A stretch of 64,000 nucleotides of DNA from Chrysoporthe austroafricana (taxonomy: Eukaryota > Ascomycota > Sordariomycetes > Diaporthales > Cryphonectriaceae): positions 3,782,001-3,846,000 of the forward strand of contig JYIP02000003.1 of NCBI GenBank assembly GCA_001051155.2, in the 5' to 3' direction. This document shows, piece after piece, positions 23,320 to 33,591 of this stretch; the first letter of the stretch is position 1; each line of letters opens with the position of its first letter. A model generated the notes under the pieces. That model saw nothing but the letters and a program-made list of their open reading frames with translations, ran no database searches and was not told the DNA's origin. Made by a program: the position numbers and the translations under genes.

Positions 23320-24224
23320 TCAAAACAGCCACACGTAGATGAACAGCAGGACCACTGCAGCGAAGAACCCCAGCCAGACCCTCCAGCCGACGCCCGTCCG
23401 CTCGGCCATCAGAAGCATCCGGTTCATTGTGCCTCGCAGCCGCAGCCGTGTCTGATCGAATGTATCGTTCATCTTCTCGGCCAGCGCGGACGAGTCGCGG
23501 ATCTCGTCGCCGATCGCTATGCTCATCTAGAATGGCGGCGTTAGTCCAAGGCATCCAAGAAGCGCGGCGGTGGGAAACACACATCCTTGATGATCCTCAC
23601 TTTTCCCATAAGTCCCTCGACCTGGCTATCATTCTGGCTCTCGAGCTCGTTGAGCACCGCGTCGCTGTACTGACCCCTACGCGTCCGTCCGACAGGTCAG
23701 CAAACTGCCCCAACTGCACGAACCCGACTCTTCCCATCCACCCTGCACATGTATACTCGGATCGGTCTGCTTGCCCGCGAGGGAACTGACTTCTTATTCG
23801 GCGTCGCCGGCCGGAACCCCCTACTCTCGACACCGAGGTGCCCGTTCGCCGCGGTCCCGTTGGCCCCCGGGTACCCATACCCGTACCCGCTGCCCAGCCT
23901 GTTCGGGCTCGGCGTCACGCCCCTCCTGCTGTCGGCGCCGGAGCCGGTATAGCCCTCGAAGAGAGCGGAGCGAGAGTCGCGCTGGTGGAGGCCGGAGTTG
24001 AATCTGGAGGGCGACGGTGCAGGTTAGCACTGTGCGCTGAGGGTAGTGCGCGCGTAATGCTGCTGCTCAGAGATGCTGCGCGGCAGTTGCGGCATCGCGA
24101 CGGCGCTGCGGCCTTGGTTGCTTTGCGCCGGAGCCTGAAGTCGAGGCCTTGGCGCTGAGGGAGAAACATGACAAGCCTAGCGGGAGTGCGGCATGAGGAA
24201 CAGGCGAGCATACCTAGATGCCAT
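23320..24224 (-). CDS. BET1: ER-Golgi Qc-SNARE Bet1
   Basis: Four exons in coding order (24224-24214, 24003-23791, 23676-23583, 23526-23320) give 174 residues. The first exon is only 11 bases, followed by a 210-base intron. The N-terminal half is Gly/Ser/Arg-rich and presumably disordered. The SNARE motif runs from about residue 85 through EIRDSSALAEKMND to TMNRMLLMAE, and a single C-terminal membrane anchor rich in Phe and Leu ends WLF, the usual tail-anchored layout. Aligned by eye to human Bet1, the zero-layer glutamine position is serine in EIRDSS. Bet1 acts with Sed5, Bos1 and Sec22 in fusion of COPII vesicles with the Golgi. The donor of intron 2 is GTCAGT, slightly off consensus, but the joined frame NKKGQYSDAV matches the family. 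Confidence 0.93.
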
Positions 24225-25236
24225 CGTAGCATATGTGAGTCCTCACATCCGTAGCCGTGGCGTGCGGAAGGTTTATTTTTGGAGAGGACAGGAGTGCAAG
24301 GAGGTTGAGTGCCGGAAAGTCGATCGAATTAGGAATTAGAATAGGGGGGTGTTGCAGCGCGACAGGATAGACAAGGTTCAAGAAATTTGGCTCGTGGATC
24401 TGGAGAGGCACGCGGATAAGCTAAAATGGTGGCTATCACCGCTGCAACCTCCCAGACCCTGGGAGAGATTCGTCTCAACGCGACTGGTCGGATCAGGCCC
24501 GTAAACTTCTGGCTTCGTGAGCGAGTTGGAGAAATCCAATTACTTCCCGAAGGCTCGTCGGAGGGCATTTCTCTTCTCCTTTTCTTTCTACCTTCCCTTC
24601 GATGCAGATATTATTGGGCCAGCGGTGGTGCAGTCTTGTCAGCTCGACACTGGATTGTTGCTCCACATAATGCTATCCATGTGGAATTGATGAAGTGACC
24701 ATGGTCAAGAGTTTGGGCTCTCGAACAGCTTATAGTCACACCCAGAATCTAACGAGGGTAATCGTTCCAACGAATTACGAAGCGCATTTGCGCAATGCCA
24801 CTTGTTGCGTTGTCAGTCATATAGCAGGCGACAAATATCACTTTGATCTGTCACGTGCATCCTCGTGGACAAGTCATTTGCAACCAGAGATTGTTCTCTA
24901 GTGTCTTCATTGATCTTTGTATGTCAGGTATGTTGGTCTCTTCATGCAGAACAGGACCAGACGGCCCAGCGGAATCTAGACCACATATTGCAGATCTAAA
25001 CATGCGATTCTGTAGGCCTTCCTGCGTGCATCAGGGCTCTCATGAACCATCCATATCAAGGTATGCCATCAATGTCCTGAGTGTGTCTTCGTAACCTTCA
25101 TCAACGTGTCGTGAGCGGTTGCTGGTGTCGTGCACACCTAAGCAGCGCTGGCGGTGGGGGAGGCGGGCTTGACAGCGGAGGGAGAGGGAGGGTCGACCGC
25201 GTCGGAATGAACAGGAGCGTCAGAGTGAACGGGCTC
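24225..25236. other. BET1 upstream and CHZ1 downstream region
   Basis: Both neighbours are on the - strand. The part near 24.2 kb is the BET1 promoter and leader; the part near 25.1 kb is the CHZ1 3' region. No gene or distinctive motif is supported. Confidence 0.5.
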
Positions 25237-25786
25237 CTAGTCCTCGCCCATCTCGTCGTCGTCGTCCTCGAAGTCGCCGTCATCGTCGTCATCATCATCA
25301 TCATCGGCAGGGTTCTCCTCAGCAGCCTTGGCGAAGTCGATGACCTTGCCGCGGGTGCGGGAACCGACAACGTTGTTCAGGTCGATGGCGCCCTCGCCCT
25401 CAGCGCCCTCGTCCTCATCCTCGTCAGCTGTACAGTATGGAAGTTAGAACCGAAAAACAAATCGCGTGGCTGGGGTTCGCATCGAGTCCGTGGTGACGTA
25501 CCATCCTCGGCGGCCTAAGAGTAGATGTTTGTCAGTGAAAGGTGGACCTCGCTTGGCAAAGTGCTGCAAGACACAGAAGATCCAGCTAACTAACCTCGTC
25601 CTCGTCCTCATCGTCATCGTCGTCATCCTCATCCATGGCGACATCCTGGGGGACCGCCTCAGCAGTGGCAACGGCCTTGCCCTTGCCCTTGCCCCTGGGG
25701 TCGGCGGCGGGAGTCTCCTCAGGAACAGCAGTCGCAACCGCGTCGACAGGAGTCTCAGTGACGCCGTTTCCGTTCTCGGTAGCCAT
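25237..25786 (-). CDS. CHZ1: histone H2A.Z chaperone Chz1-like acidic protein
   Basis: Three exons in coding order (25786-25595, 25514-25502, 25427-25237) give 131 residues; the middle exon is 13 bases. Introns are GTTAGT...CTTAG and GTACGT...ACAG. The protein starts MATENGNG, has a KGKGKAV patch and an Asp/Glu run, then the conserved CHZ-type block NNVVGSRTRGKVIDFAKAAE, and ends in another acidic tract. Chz1 binds H2A.Z-H2B dimers and delivers them to the SWR1 remodeller in the nucleus. The family block sits in the third exon, so the splicing that joins it to the start is essential; all junctions keep the frame. The long acidic runs mean other acidic nuclear proteins could look similar, but the TRGK..DFAKAAE motif favours Chz1. 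Confidence 0.87.
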
Positions 25787-26511
25787 CGTGATTGAGGATT
25801 GCGAGTTTGATGGATCGGTATGAAAGAGTGTAGTTTGCGAAGTGGCAGGGTGTACGAGGGTGTGGACGTTGGTTTGCGAGCCGAGGTGGAGGGAAAACGC
25901 AAGGGAAGAGAGAAGGTGAAAGTTGCAGACGGATTGCAGGCAAAAGAAAGTCGCGGGTCTTGGGTCTTGCGCTGGAAATTTAGCAAGGCAAGCAGCTCGC
26001 GGCAGGCCAACGAGCCGGTACGGTACTGGGTACATAGTACACAGCCAAGAGCCGCAGGTGCAGGTGGGTCTAGCCAATGGCCGGCGGGCAACGGGAAAGA
26101 GTGCTCAGCTGGCATGTGCAGGTACAGGGGACCTCCAAGCACCAAAGTGCAGGTTGCAGGCACGCGCCACGGCCGATGGGAGACCGAAGCAGCGCGCCAC
26201 GGCTCTCGATCCGGACAACTGCAGCCTCGGTCTCAGGTGGCCCAACTGCACTGGGGGTAGGGTATAGTCTTGATGGGCAGGACTGGCAGCAGCTCGCTGA
26301 CAGCAATGAGGACTCAGCCAATCCCCGAACGGCTGAACCAGACATGTCCAGTCCTGACTCGGGCCTGGAAGGGTGAGGCGACAGAACTATCCTTTAGCGA
26401 AGGGAAGGCAACAGAAGGAGGAAAACGTGTCACATCACCAAGGTTCCGGCTTGTGCCGAGAGCCTCAATCAGCTCGCCATGACCATGATCGCATTGCATC
26501 GTCCTGAAGCT
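25787..26511. other. CHZ1 upstream and EMC10 downstream region
   Basis: About 700 bases between two - strand genes, holding the CHZ1 promoter and leader and the EMC10 3' region. I see no gene and no distinct element. Confidence 0.5.
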
Positions 26512-27190
26512 CTATTTGCCCTCGCCGCCACCTCCTGACATGGCCAAGAAGATAGCAATGCCGATCATCCACCAGTACCTTTTGCGACAAGTCAGCACGC
26601 TGTGTTTCTAAGAGCAGGAGAACTTGGACGAACTTTTGCAAGAAGGTCTTTTCCTCCTTCTCAACCTTCTTGCCCTCTGGTGAGAGAACCACCGGTTTGT
26701 TCAAGTCCGGCTGCTTGCCCCTGCCCGTCACCAAGAGCCTGGCCTGCGGCCCAAAGTCCCTCGTCTGGCCCACATCGATCCTCACGCCCCTAAGACTTGC
26801 ACCGAGCACTGTGGCCTCCTTCCGCCCATCCTCGGTCTTGTCGTCTCCTCGGGTCGTGTCCACCGACAATGAGAAGTGAGGCGAATAGCCCTTCCCGAAG
26901 ATATCTACCGACGTAACGCTTGTGCTCCCCACCCACTTCTTCGCGCGCGAGTCGTAGAGTCCTATCCGCACCAACACGGCAGATTCGGGAAGCTCGGGTG
27001 CTTCGTAAGATGTGACAGAAGCGCTGGCATCTGACGTCGTGATGTCGTAGGTGATCTCGGCTAGCTGAACGGGGGGTGCTGTGTTCCCGACATGCTGGAT
27101 GTAAATCTCTGCTGTTTGGGGGTCGGCAGAGGCCAGACGGCTTGCAGCGAGCGTTGCGGAGGCGAGGGCTAGAAGACGCATGGTCGTCAT
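26512..27190 (-). CDS. EMC10: ER membrane protein complex subunit 10 (EMC10)-like
   Basis: Two exons, 27190-26634 and 26578-26512 (coding order), give 207 residues. The intron (GTTCGT...AAAAG, 55 bases) has a weak donor, but splicing replaces a long unrelated read-through by the short ending KYWWMIGIAIFLAMS plus Gly-rich GGGGEGK and a stop, the usual finish of fungal EMC10. The first about 20 residues (MRLLALASATLAASRLASA) are a signal peptide. A luminal beta-rich domain follows, then one membrane helix. EMC inserts tail-anchored and multi-pass proteins into the ER membrane; subunit 10 is peripheral and nonessential in yeast. Start could be 27190 or three codons later at 27181; both keep the signal peptide. 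It is divergent from the armadillo gene, about 700 bases apart. Confidence 0.8.
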
Positions 27191-27891
27191 GTGCGTGGTG
27201 GAGGAGACAGGTCGAGCTGGACGGTGGTGAGGTGTGGATTGGATTCTCCTTGCCGACACGAGTGTATCTATGTTTATAGGTCGCGACTTACTTAGTAAGC
27301 AGCCATGGACAGGCTTCCTTCAACTGGAATCGACAGGGGTTACATGCTCCTCTATACTGACGCCATCTTCTTTCTTGCCAAAAGCCCACCATTGCGCCTT
27401 GCACAGGATTCACAGCCACAGGCTTACCACATCTATGTACGACCAGCCATTTACAGCTCCTGAGACCTGAGGATGTACTGCTGAAGGCAGAACAACCATC
27501 CAAATACCCATCCATTGAATTCTGTGAGCTTTCACCTGCCATGCTCCGGTGACCGGGGTGAAAGAAGAGCGCGCATCTGATCCAGAGAGGCAGCATCCGT
27601 GGCGACTAGTGAGCGACTCCATCACACCTTCTGTGTCTGGGAAGACATATACAGTCGAGGCGAATACTCCGATCATTCTCCTATCGATCGACGACCTCTA
27701 CAACTGTAGCCACCTTTGTCCTTGCGCCGTGTTACAGGTCGACACCGTGCCGGCGCGTTGCATTACTTGCCGCTGCGGCCAGCAGTCCAGTTCCGGGCTC
27801 TACGAATTCACCACCTTCCAAATACGCTTCAGCTTTGCAGCCAAGAATATTCGGTGTACTGTGGTCCAAATCTTCGACCCGACCACTAGCT
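27191..27891. other. divergent promoter region of EMC10 and the armadillo gene
   Basis: Two start codons face away from each other across 700 bases, so the promoters are shared or adjacent. I see no strong TATA box or known operator here, and no further gene. Confidence 0.5.
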
Positions 27892-30800
27892 ATGTCGCGC
27901 CCACCGAATTTGGCCCTGGCAACAGCACTCTTGTCACATGACCAGGCAGAACAACTATCTGCTCTGCGGTCCTTGAAAAATGACATTGTCGGCCATGTCC
28001 AGAAGAAGGAGAAGTGGATCGAGGCTGGAGTACTGGATCCTGTTGTCAAGATGCTGAACTTCAGCAGATTGGCTGCCGAATTCCACCGCAGGGACAGTCG
28101 AGGCCACACACAATCCTCTTCTCGATCATTGACAGGAGATGAAGCCGTGCAGTTGCAGGCCCTCCAGATTTTGGCTAGCTTCACTAATGGTATGATGCCC
28201 ACCATACGACTTAGGACGACGTGTAATGCTAATAATTCGGTCTGTGTAGGTGGCTTTGCCTTTGTCGCCCCCATTCAAGCGGCGGGCGCCCTCCCTGTCT
28301 TACTGTCCAACATACTACCCAGCGAGAATCCTCCGCAAGTCGTCATTGCCGCCCTCAGGGCTATCATAAACATTGCCGAAGTCACGGCGCTGGCCCTGCC
28401 TAATTCCGTTACCGACCTCGCCAACATAGCGAATATCGTCTTTGTGGCGCCGCTGTTGGAAGCTTTGAGACAAATCTTGACTACCCCAGCGACGAATCAT
28501 AAATTTCAGGCTAAAAAAAACTTGGTGGCCAAACTGCTGAGTCTGCTTTGCCGAGAAGAGAAACATCAGATAGCCCTTACGGATGCTGGGATCCTGGATG
28601 CCCTGGCCACGAATCTCGCGTCCGTCGTTGTTGCCCGTGGATTTGTGATACCCGGGGCAGAGACCTTCGCTCGGGCAGAGGGCGTCTTCAACCTTCTTCC
28701 TGACCCAGCGGCCGCCAGTACAGATGTGGCAGCGATCCTTGAAGCCCTGTCTGCAATAATAGGTGCCTCTCGGTGGAGGGCGGCGGCATTCATCTACGCC
28801 CCTGCCATACTCACCGTGTTCCCCAACCTTAGCTCTCCACGGCGCTCGAAAGCTACAAAAGCATGTGCCAATGCTTTCGAGGTGGCAGGGCTGAGCAGTG
28901 TTGCATCCAAGGACCTAGGTGCGATGGATTGCTTCCTCCCTCTTGTGCCTGAGTATCAGACCAAGAGCGCTGCGACTAACCACTTCCCGCCACTCGGGTC
29001 TTCTCCGGCTCAAGATATTCAGCCTGCTCTACGAACGTCGTCATATAGGTGGAGTTCTTCTCCCTTGACTTGGGATGCAGCACAAACCGAGAACTTTGGC
29101 CCCAACCCAGATGGCGAAGTTGAGGAAACTGAAAGCCCGTTGATACCGTGGCTGATCCATACTGCCAGATCTACTACAGGGATGGAGAGAATTATGGCTG
29201 CTTCGGTCGTCACATCTCTCTTCAAAGCTGGCTTTACAAATAAGTCTAGAGAAGCTTATGTGGGCCGGCTTATTGTCCCAATTCTGCTTCAGGCTCTTGA
29301 AGATATAGGTCCGACCTCCGGCGGTGTTGAAGCTGCCTTCACCGACGTCGAAACTGCCACAAATCGCTGTGTAGTTGAGCGAAGCTTGGCGGTATTGGCA
29401 AGGCTAGTGGTTGATAGCGACTTCCTTCAGAAGTGCGCATTTGATTGTTCCGCAGTAAAGATCATCAGCGCATTTCTGAAGGGGGCCTATGAACCACTTC
29501 CTGACAAACCTTCACGGCCGTGGAGCCCAACTCCTCAGCACGAGAAGGCTGCAGAACGAGAGACGGGGTTTTCCGCGCGTCGACTTGGTTCTCAATGCCA
29601 AGCTCCTCTTCTGGCGCATCGTATAAGGGTGAGGGAGGTTGCTCTGAAGGCCGTTGCTGCTCTAGCCGGGAAGGATGATTACGGAAAGGCTTTCGTGGAC
29701 CAAGACTTGATTCCCTACATTGTTGAGTCGTTGTCAGCCATGCCCTCCAAGCCGATGAAGGATCGGCCAAGATCACCGAAAATTGTCTTGGGCCAAGACG
29801 ATGGTACAAGGTTCGACGCAGCGTACGGCACCAATCCTATACCGGTCATTGTAGCGGCGTGCCATGCTCTGCGGACGCTCTCAAGATCTGTCAGCATCCT
29901 TCGGACCACGCTTCAAGATAGCGGAGTCGCCAGTCCTGCCTTCCGCCTCCTTCGTCATCCCGATATCGAAGTTCAAATTGCGGCGTCAGGTCTAATGTGC
30001 AACCTGGTTACAAATGTCTCACCAATGCGAGATGTAAGTACCTCCAAACGAGGTGAGCTGAGGCAAGCGAGCTAACTGGATATCGATAGCGACTCGATAC
30101 TGTTGGTGTCATGAGACGCCTCTGCGACCAAAGTCGTTCTCAGAATCCGGTCTTGCGACTCAATGCACTTTGGGCTCTGAAGCACTGGGTGGGTGGAGCC
30201 ACTGTCAGTCAAAAGAAAGACTGCATCGATGAACTCACGCCAGGATGGCTGGTCCGCCTGATTCGCGAGGACACGGAAGACGATGCATTATATCAAAGAA
30301 CGGCTAAAGTCGAGAAGCAAGCGGCGAATGACGTGGACGAGGACATGGATATGGGACAGGCTGTAGAGGAGACTAGGGTCTCCGTATCAGCGCCTCTTCA
30401 AGACTCAACAACACAGACCATGAATATTCAGAGGCAGACTCCGCGGTTACGACAAGCAGGAGAGAAAGTCGCGGAGCTCCGCGAGGCCGAGCTCAATCCG
30501 GTGCGCAAGGTCAGAGACGACGATTTGGCCATCCAGGAGCAAGGCTTGAATTTTCTGAGGAACCTTATCGGACCTGTCAGCTCGGCGACCGACTCGGCTA
30601 GGGACCATGCAGAAATGATCGACCACCTGTTCAGCGTTCTGAATCAGGACCAGTTCTTCGAAATCCTCCACTCAAAACTACAACTCAAGGTCCTGCACCC
30701 GTTCGGCCGGCGGTACTCCGGAAGTCGCCAGGAGTCACGGGTCTTATATCCCCAGGCACGTATCGTTGCAGCTGTAGTGTATATACTCGTACACCTAGCT

Positions 30801-31100
30801 GCCAGTCTCCCAAAGCACAGACAAATCCTCATCTCTCAGACTAAGCTTTTGACGGACCTTGGTAAGCACTTCAGCAGCAAAGACAAAGAGGTGCGCGTCG
30901 CGCTGTGTCACCTCATCACCAACCTGACCTGGCGCGACGATGCAGACGACGAGGAAAGCAGCGCCGCTAGAGCTGGGGAGCTCAAGAAGCTCGGGCTGCT
31001 GACCAGGCTGGAGCTCCTTGAGAATACCGATGGCGAATTAGACGTCCGAGAGCGTGCCAAAGCAGCCATCTGGCAAATCAACAAGCCTAAGGATTTCTAG
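27892..31100 (+). CDS. GID5: armadillo-repeat protein, likely GID ubiquitin-ligase subunit Gid5/Vid28 (ARMC8 homologue)
   Basis: Three exons (27892-28189, 28250-30033, 30090-31100) give 1030 residues. Intron 1 is 60 bases, a multiple of three without a stop; intron 2 is GTAAGT...GATAG. The N-terminus reads LSALRSLKNDIVGHVQKKE, resembling the opening of ARMC8/Vid28 proteins. Helical repeats of about 40 residues rich in Leu/Ala and Asn (for example VIAALRAIINIAEV, VLRLNALWALKHWV and VALCHLITNLTW) cover most of the chain. An acidic linker precedes the last repeats. Gid5 is the scaffold that holds substrate receptors in the GID E3 ligase, which degrades gluconeogenic enzymes after glucose addition. 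No ATG lies upstream in frame, so the start is firm. Armadillo family membership is clear; the Gid5 identity is an inference from the N-terminal block and length. Confidence 0.76.
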
Positions 31101-31807
31101 TTGAAGTCGACGTCGTCGGTCGTGTTATGGCAAGATAATTGCCCACACCAATTTTGGTTCGTTGACACTGTTGCGCCGCGAGGTATATGGACTGTGCCGT
31201 GGAGCACCCAGAAGTGAGTGGTAATGTTCCAACATAGGCTGTATAATGTGGATTCCTCACAAGCTCTTATCCTGCTGGGGCATCGCCCCGCCACTCAGAA
31301 ATTACTTGAGACAGGATGGCCGAGCGATTATCGGTACAGGGGTAATTAGATGGTACAATAGCGACTCATACGTTCGACGAGACAAGCGGGGTCCTTAATG
31401 GTAACACGTGAATATATCTGGAACTATGCTGTCTACTTTCTGCAAGAGGTGCGCTGTGAAGTCTTGCAAAGTCCTTTGAATTGCAAAGTTGAGCACGGAT
31501 TTTCCCTGGTTGCAACCGTAGAAAAGGGTACCAGGAGGCAGCTTGACGGTCATTACACAGGTGACTATCCTAGAGAAACTTATATTCAAAGACACTATCC
31601 TCCGAGACGTTGGTATTAAGCGAACGGCCATTCTCAGCCGCGAAAACCCTTTGTAAAAGTCGCCCTTGTCTCACGGCAGGGTACGAGCAATGGCTGTCCA
31701 ATGTCACCATTAACTTCTTAATTTAATCAATCAACAACGCTCTCTTTTATTATGCAAGATAATCGACTGCGTCGGACCGTTTTCAAAGATGTTGCTTATG
31801 CTGAAGT
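31101..31807. other. convergent region between the armadillo gene and the GMC oxidoreductase gene
   Basis: About 700 bases hold two 3' regions. A small perfect hairpin (GGGGC, three-base loop, GCCCC) lies near 31277-31289. A tRNA-like string lies at 31310-31326. No gene is supported. Confidence 0.5.
31310..31326 (+). other. tRNA 5'-end-like fragment
   Basis: The 17 bases GACAGGATGGCCGAGCG resemble the acceptor, D-stem and box A portion of fungal tRNA-Ser/Leu genes. No anticodon arm, variable arm, T-loop consensus or matching 3' acceptor strand follows within the next 120 bases, so this is at best a relic or chance match. Confidence 0.25.
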
Positions 31808-33591
31808 CTACGCCTTGCCCGCGATTATCGCGGCGGCCTGCTCCGCCAGCGCGTACACACCAGCCTGAATGTGAGCACTCAACGGGAGAGGTATTATGGA
31901 AGCGTCCGCAACGCGCAGACCCCCAACGCCCTTGACCCTACACTCAGGGTCTACCACCGTGCCCATGCTACATGTGCCGCAGGCGTGCCACGTCGTGACC
32001 GCCGCAAGCCGGAGCCGCGCGTCCAGCTTCTCATCGCTATCGTCCAGCCGCACGGCCTCCATGCCTGGCACGGGCGGGACAGTCTCGCCCTCGATATACT
32101 CACGCCCAAACTCGGTGTCCAGCATCAGCCGCGTCAGCTGGCGCAGGCCGCTGCGGAAGACATACCTGTCCGCCTCCGTGGCCAGGTAGTTCATAGAGAT
32201 CCTCGGGCTCGCGGCCGGGTCCGCCGAGCGCAGGGAGACGCTACCGCGAGAGGTAGGCAGGAAGGGGACGGTGAGGGTGGTCAGGTGCCCATAGTCAGGC
32301 GTGACGCCCGGCATGGGGAGCTTGAGGTACAGGAGACAGGTCTCGATCTGCGAGCGGGCCTGCCTGAGGAGCGGGTGCGAGGCAGCGTCTGGGGCCGCGC
32401 CCTCGTCCTTCGCCAGGGCCTTAGCGAGGCCATCATGCGCAACGTCGGTCGAGACGATCCAGTCGGCCGGGACGCCCTTAGCATACTCGGGCGATTGAAA
32501 GAGGGGGTTGGGGGAGCCCAAGGTGAGGCCCTTCTCCGGGTCCTTGAGTTTCCAGAACTGGTAGAATGACATGTGGTCGTGCAGATTCTGACCGACTTCG
32601 GGGTTGTCGACGATGGGCTCGACGCCGTGCTCCTTCAGCGCCGACGCGGGCCCGACCCCAGACAGCATCAGCAGCTGGGGCGACTTCATGACACCCGCGG
32701 AGACGATCGTCTCCCTACCTTTAATGACCCTACCATCCACGAGCTCAACACCAAGGGCCCTGGGCTGCCCATCAACCTTCTCGATCACGACCTTCTCCAC
32801 CAGAGTATTAACGAGGATCTCAACGCCGTCGAGCTTGTAGTTGATAGCGGCGTGTTGGCGCAAACCGGCGGCGCGCGCCTCACACAGCTGGGCACGCCCC
32901 AGGTTGGTCCCCGAGTTCTGGTCAAAGTCTTCCAGGGCCGGGACGCCCAGCTCATCCCACGCAGACGCGACGGGCCCACTCAGCGGGAAGTCTCGGTTAG
33001 ACGACTTGACTGTGTGCGCAACGGAGATGGCGCCGTCCACACCGTGGTGCGCCGGGCTGGCCTCATACCACGACTCTGTCTTCTTCATCCAGGGAAGCTG
33101 GCCGGTGTAGCTCCACCGGTCGTCACCGACGCGGGCTGCCCATTCATCGTACTCGACGGAAGAGCCGCGGAGCCACCCACCTGTAGGCAGCACAGTAAGA
33201 ATAAGAGCAAGAGTTCCTTATTAGGGGTAGAGGAGAGAAGTGGGGCTCGGGCGTCTAAGGCTGGCGTAGACGTAGATATGATCAGTTGTTGTTCTCATGC
33301 AAACATACCAGAATTAATCAGGGTGCCGCCTCCAAGACCTTTGCCAGCGTTGAAGACAATAGCTCGGCCACCAATTCCGGGCGAGGGCTCACAGGGAAAC
33401 ATCCAGTCCAGTTCACCGCCCAGATTAAGAACGTCGGGCTTGAGAATGTCGGTCCGGGACCGCGTGTCCTGGCCGGCTTCAATGAGCAGGACCTTGACGT
33501 CAGGTTGATACTCCTTGAGTCTGGAGGCGACGACACAGCCAGACAGGCCGCCGCCGGCAATGATGTAGTCATAAGTTACCTCCGAAGTCAT
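31808..33591 (-). CDS. GMC-family FAD oxidoreductase
   Basis: Two exons, 33591-33309 and 33180-31808 (coding order), give 551 residues; the 128-base intron is GTATGT...CTACAG and restores GTLINSGGWLRGSSVEYDEW. The N-terminus has the FAD Rossmann motif YDYIIAGGGLSG with the E of LLIEAG at the strand end, then the GMC signature GKGLGGGTLINSG. The C-terminus has the catalytic pair: His493 in WHACGTCSMG and His531 in PLSAHIQAGVYALAEQAA. GMC enzymes oxidise alcohols (glucose, methanol, choline, aryl alcohols) using FAD and often oxygen. There is no signal peptide, so a cytosolic or peroxisomal place is likely, unlike secreted lignocellulose enzymes; the end AGKA is not a clear peroxisomal signal. 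The substrate cannot be read from sequence. It is divergent from the PTH11-type receptor gene across 2.5 kb. Confidence 0.92.

Noticed and set aside
32573..33508. A + strand frame of about 311 codons
   Set aside because: It is antisense to the GMC oxidoreductase, whose FAD and catalytic motifs are clear.
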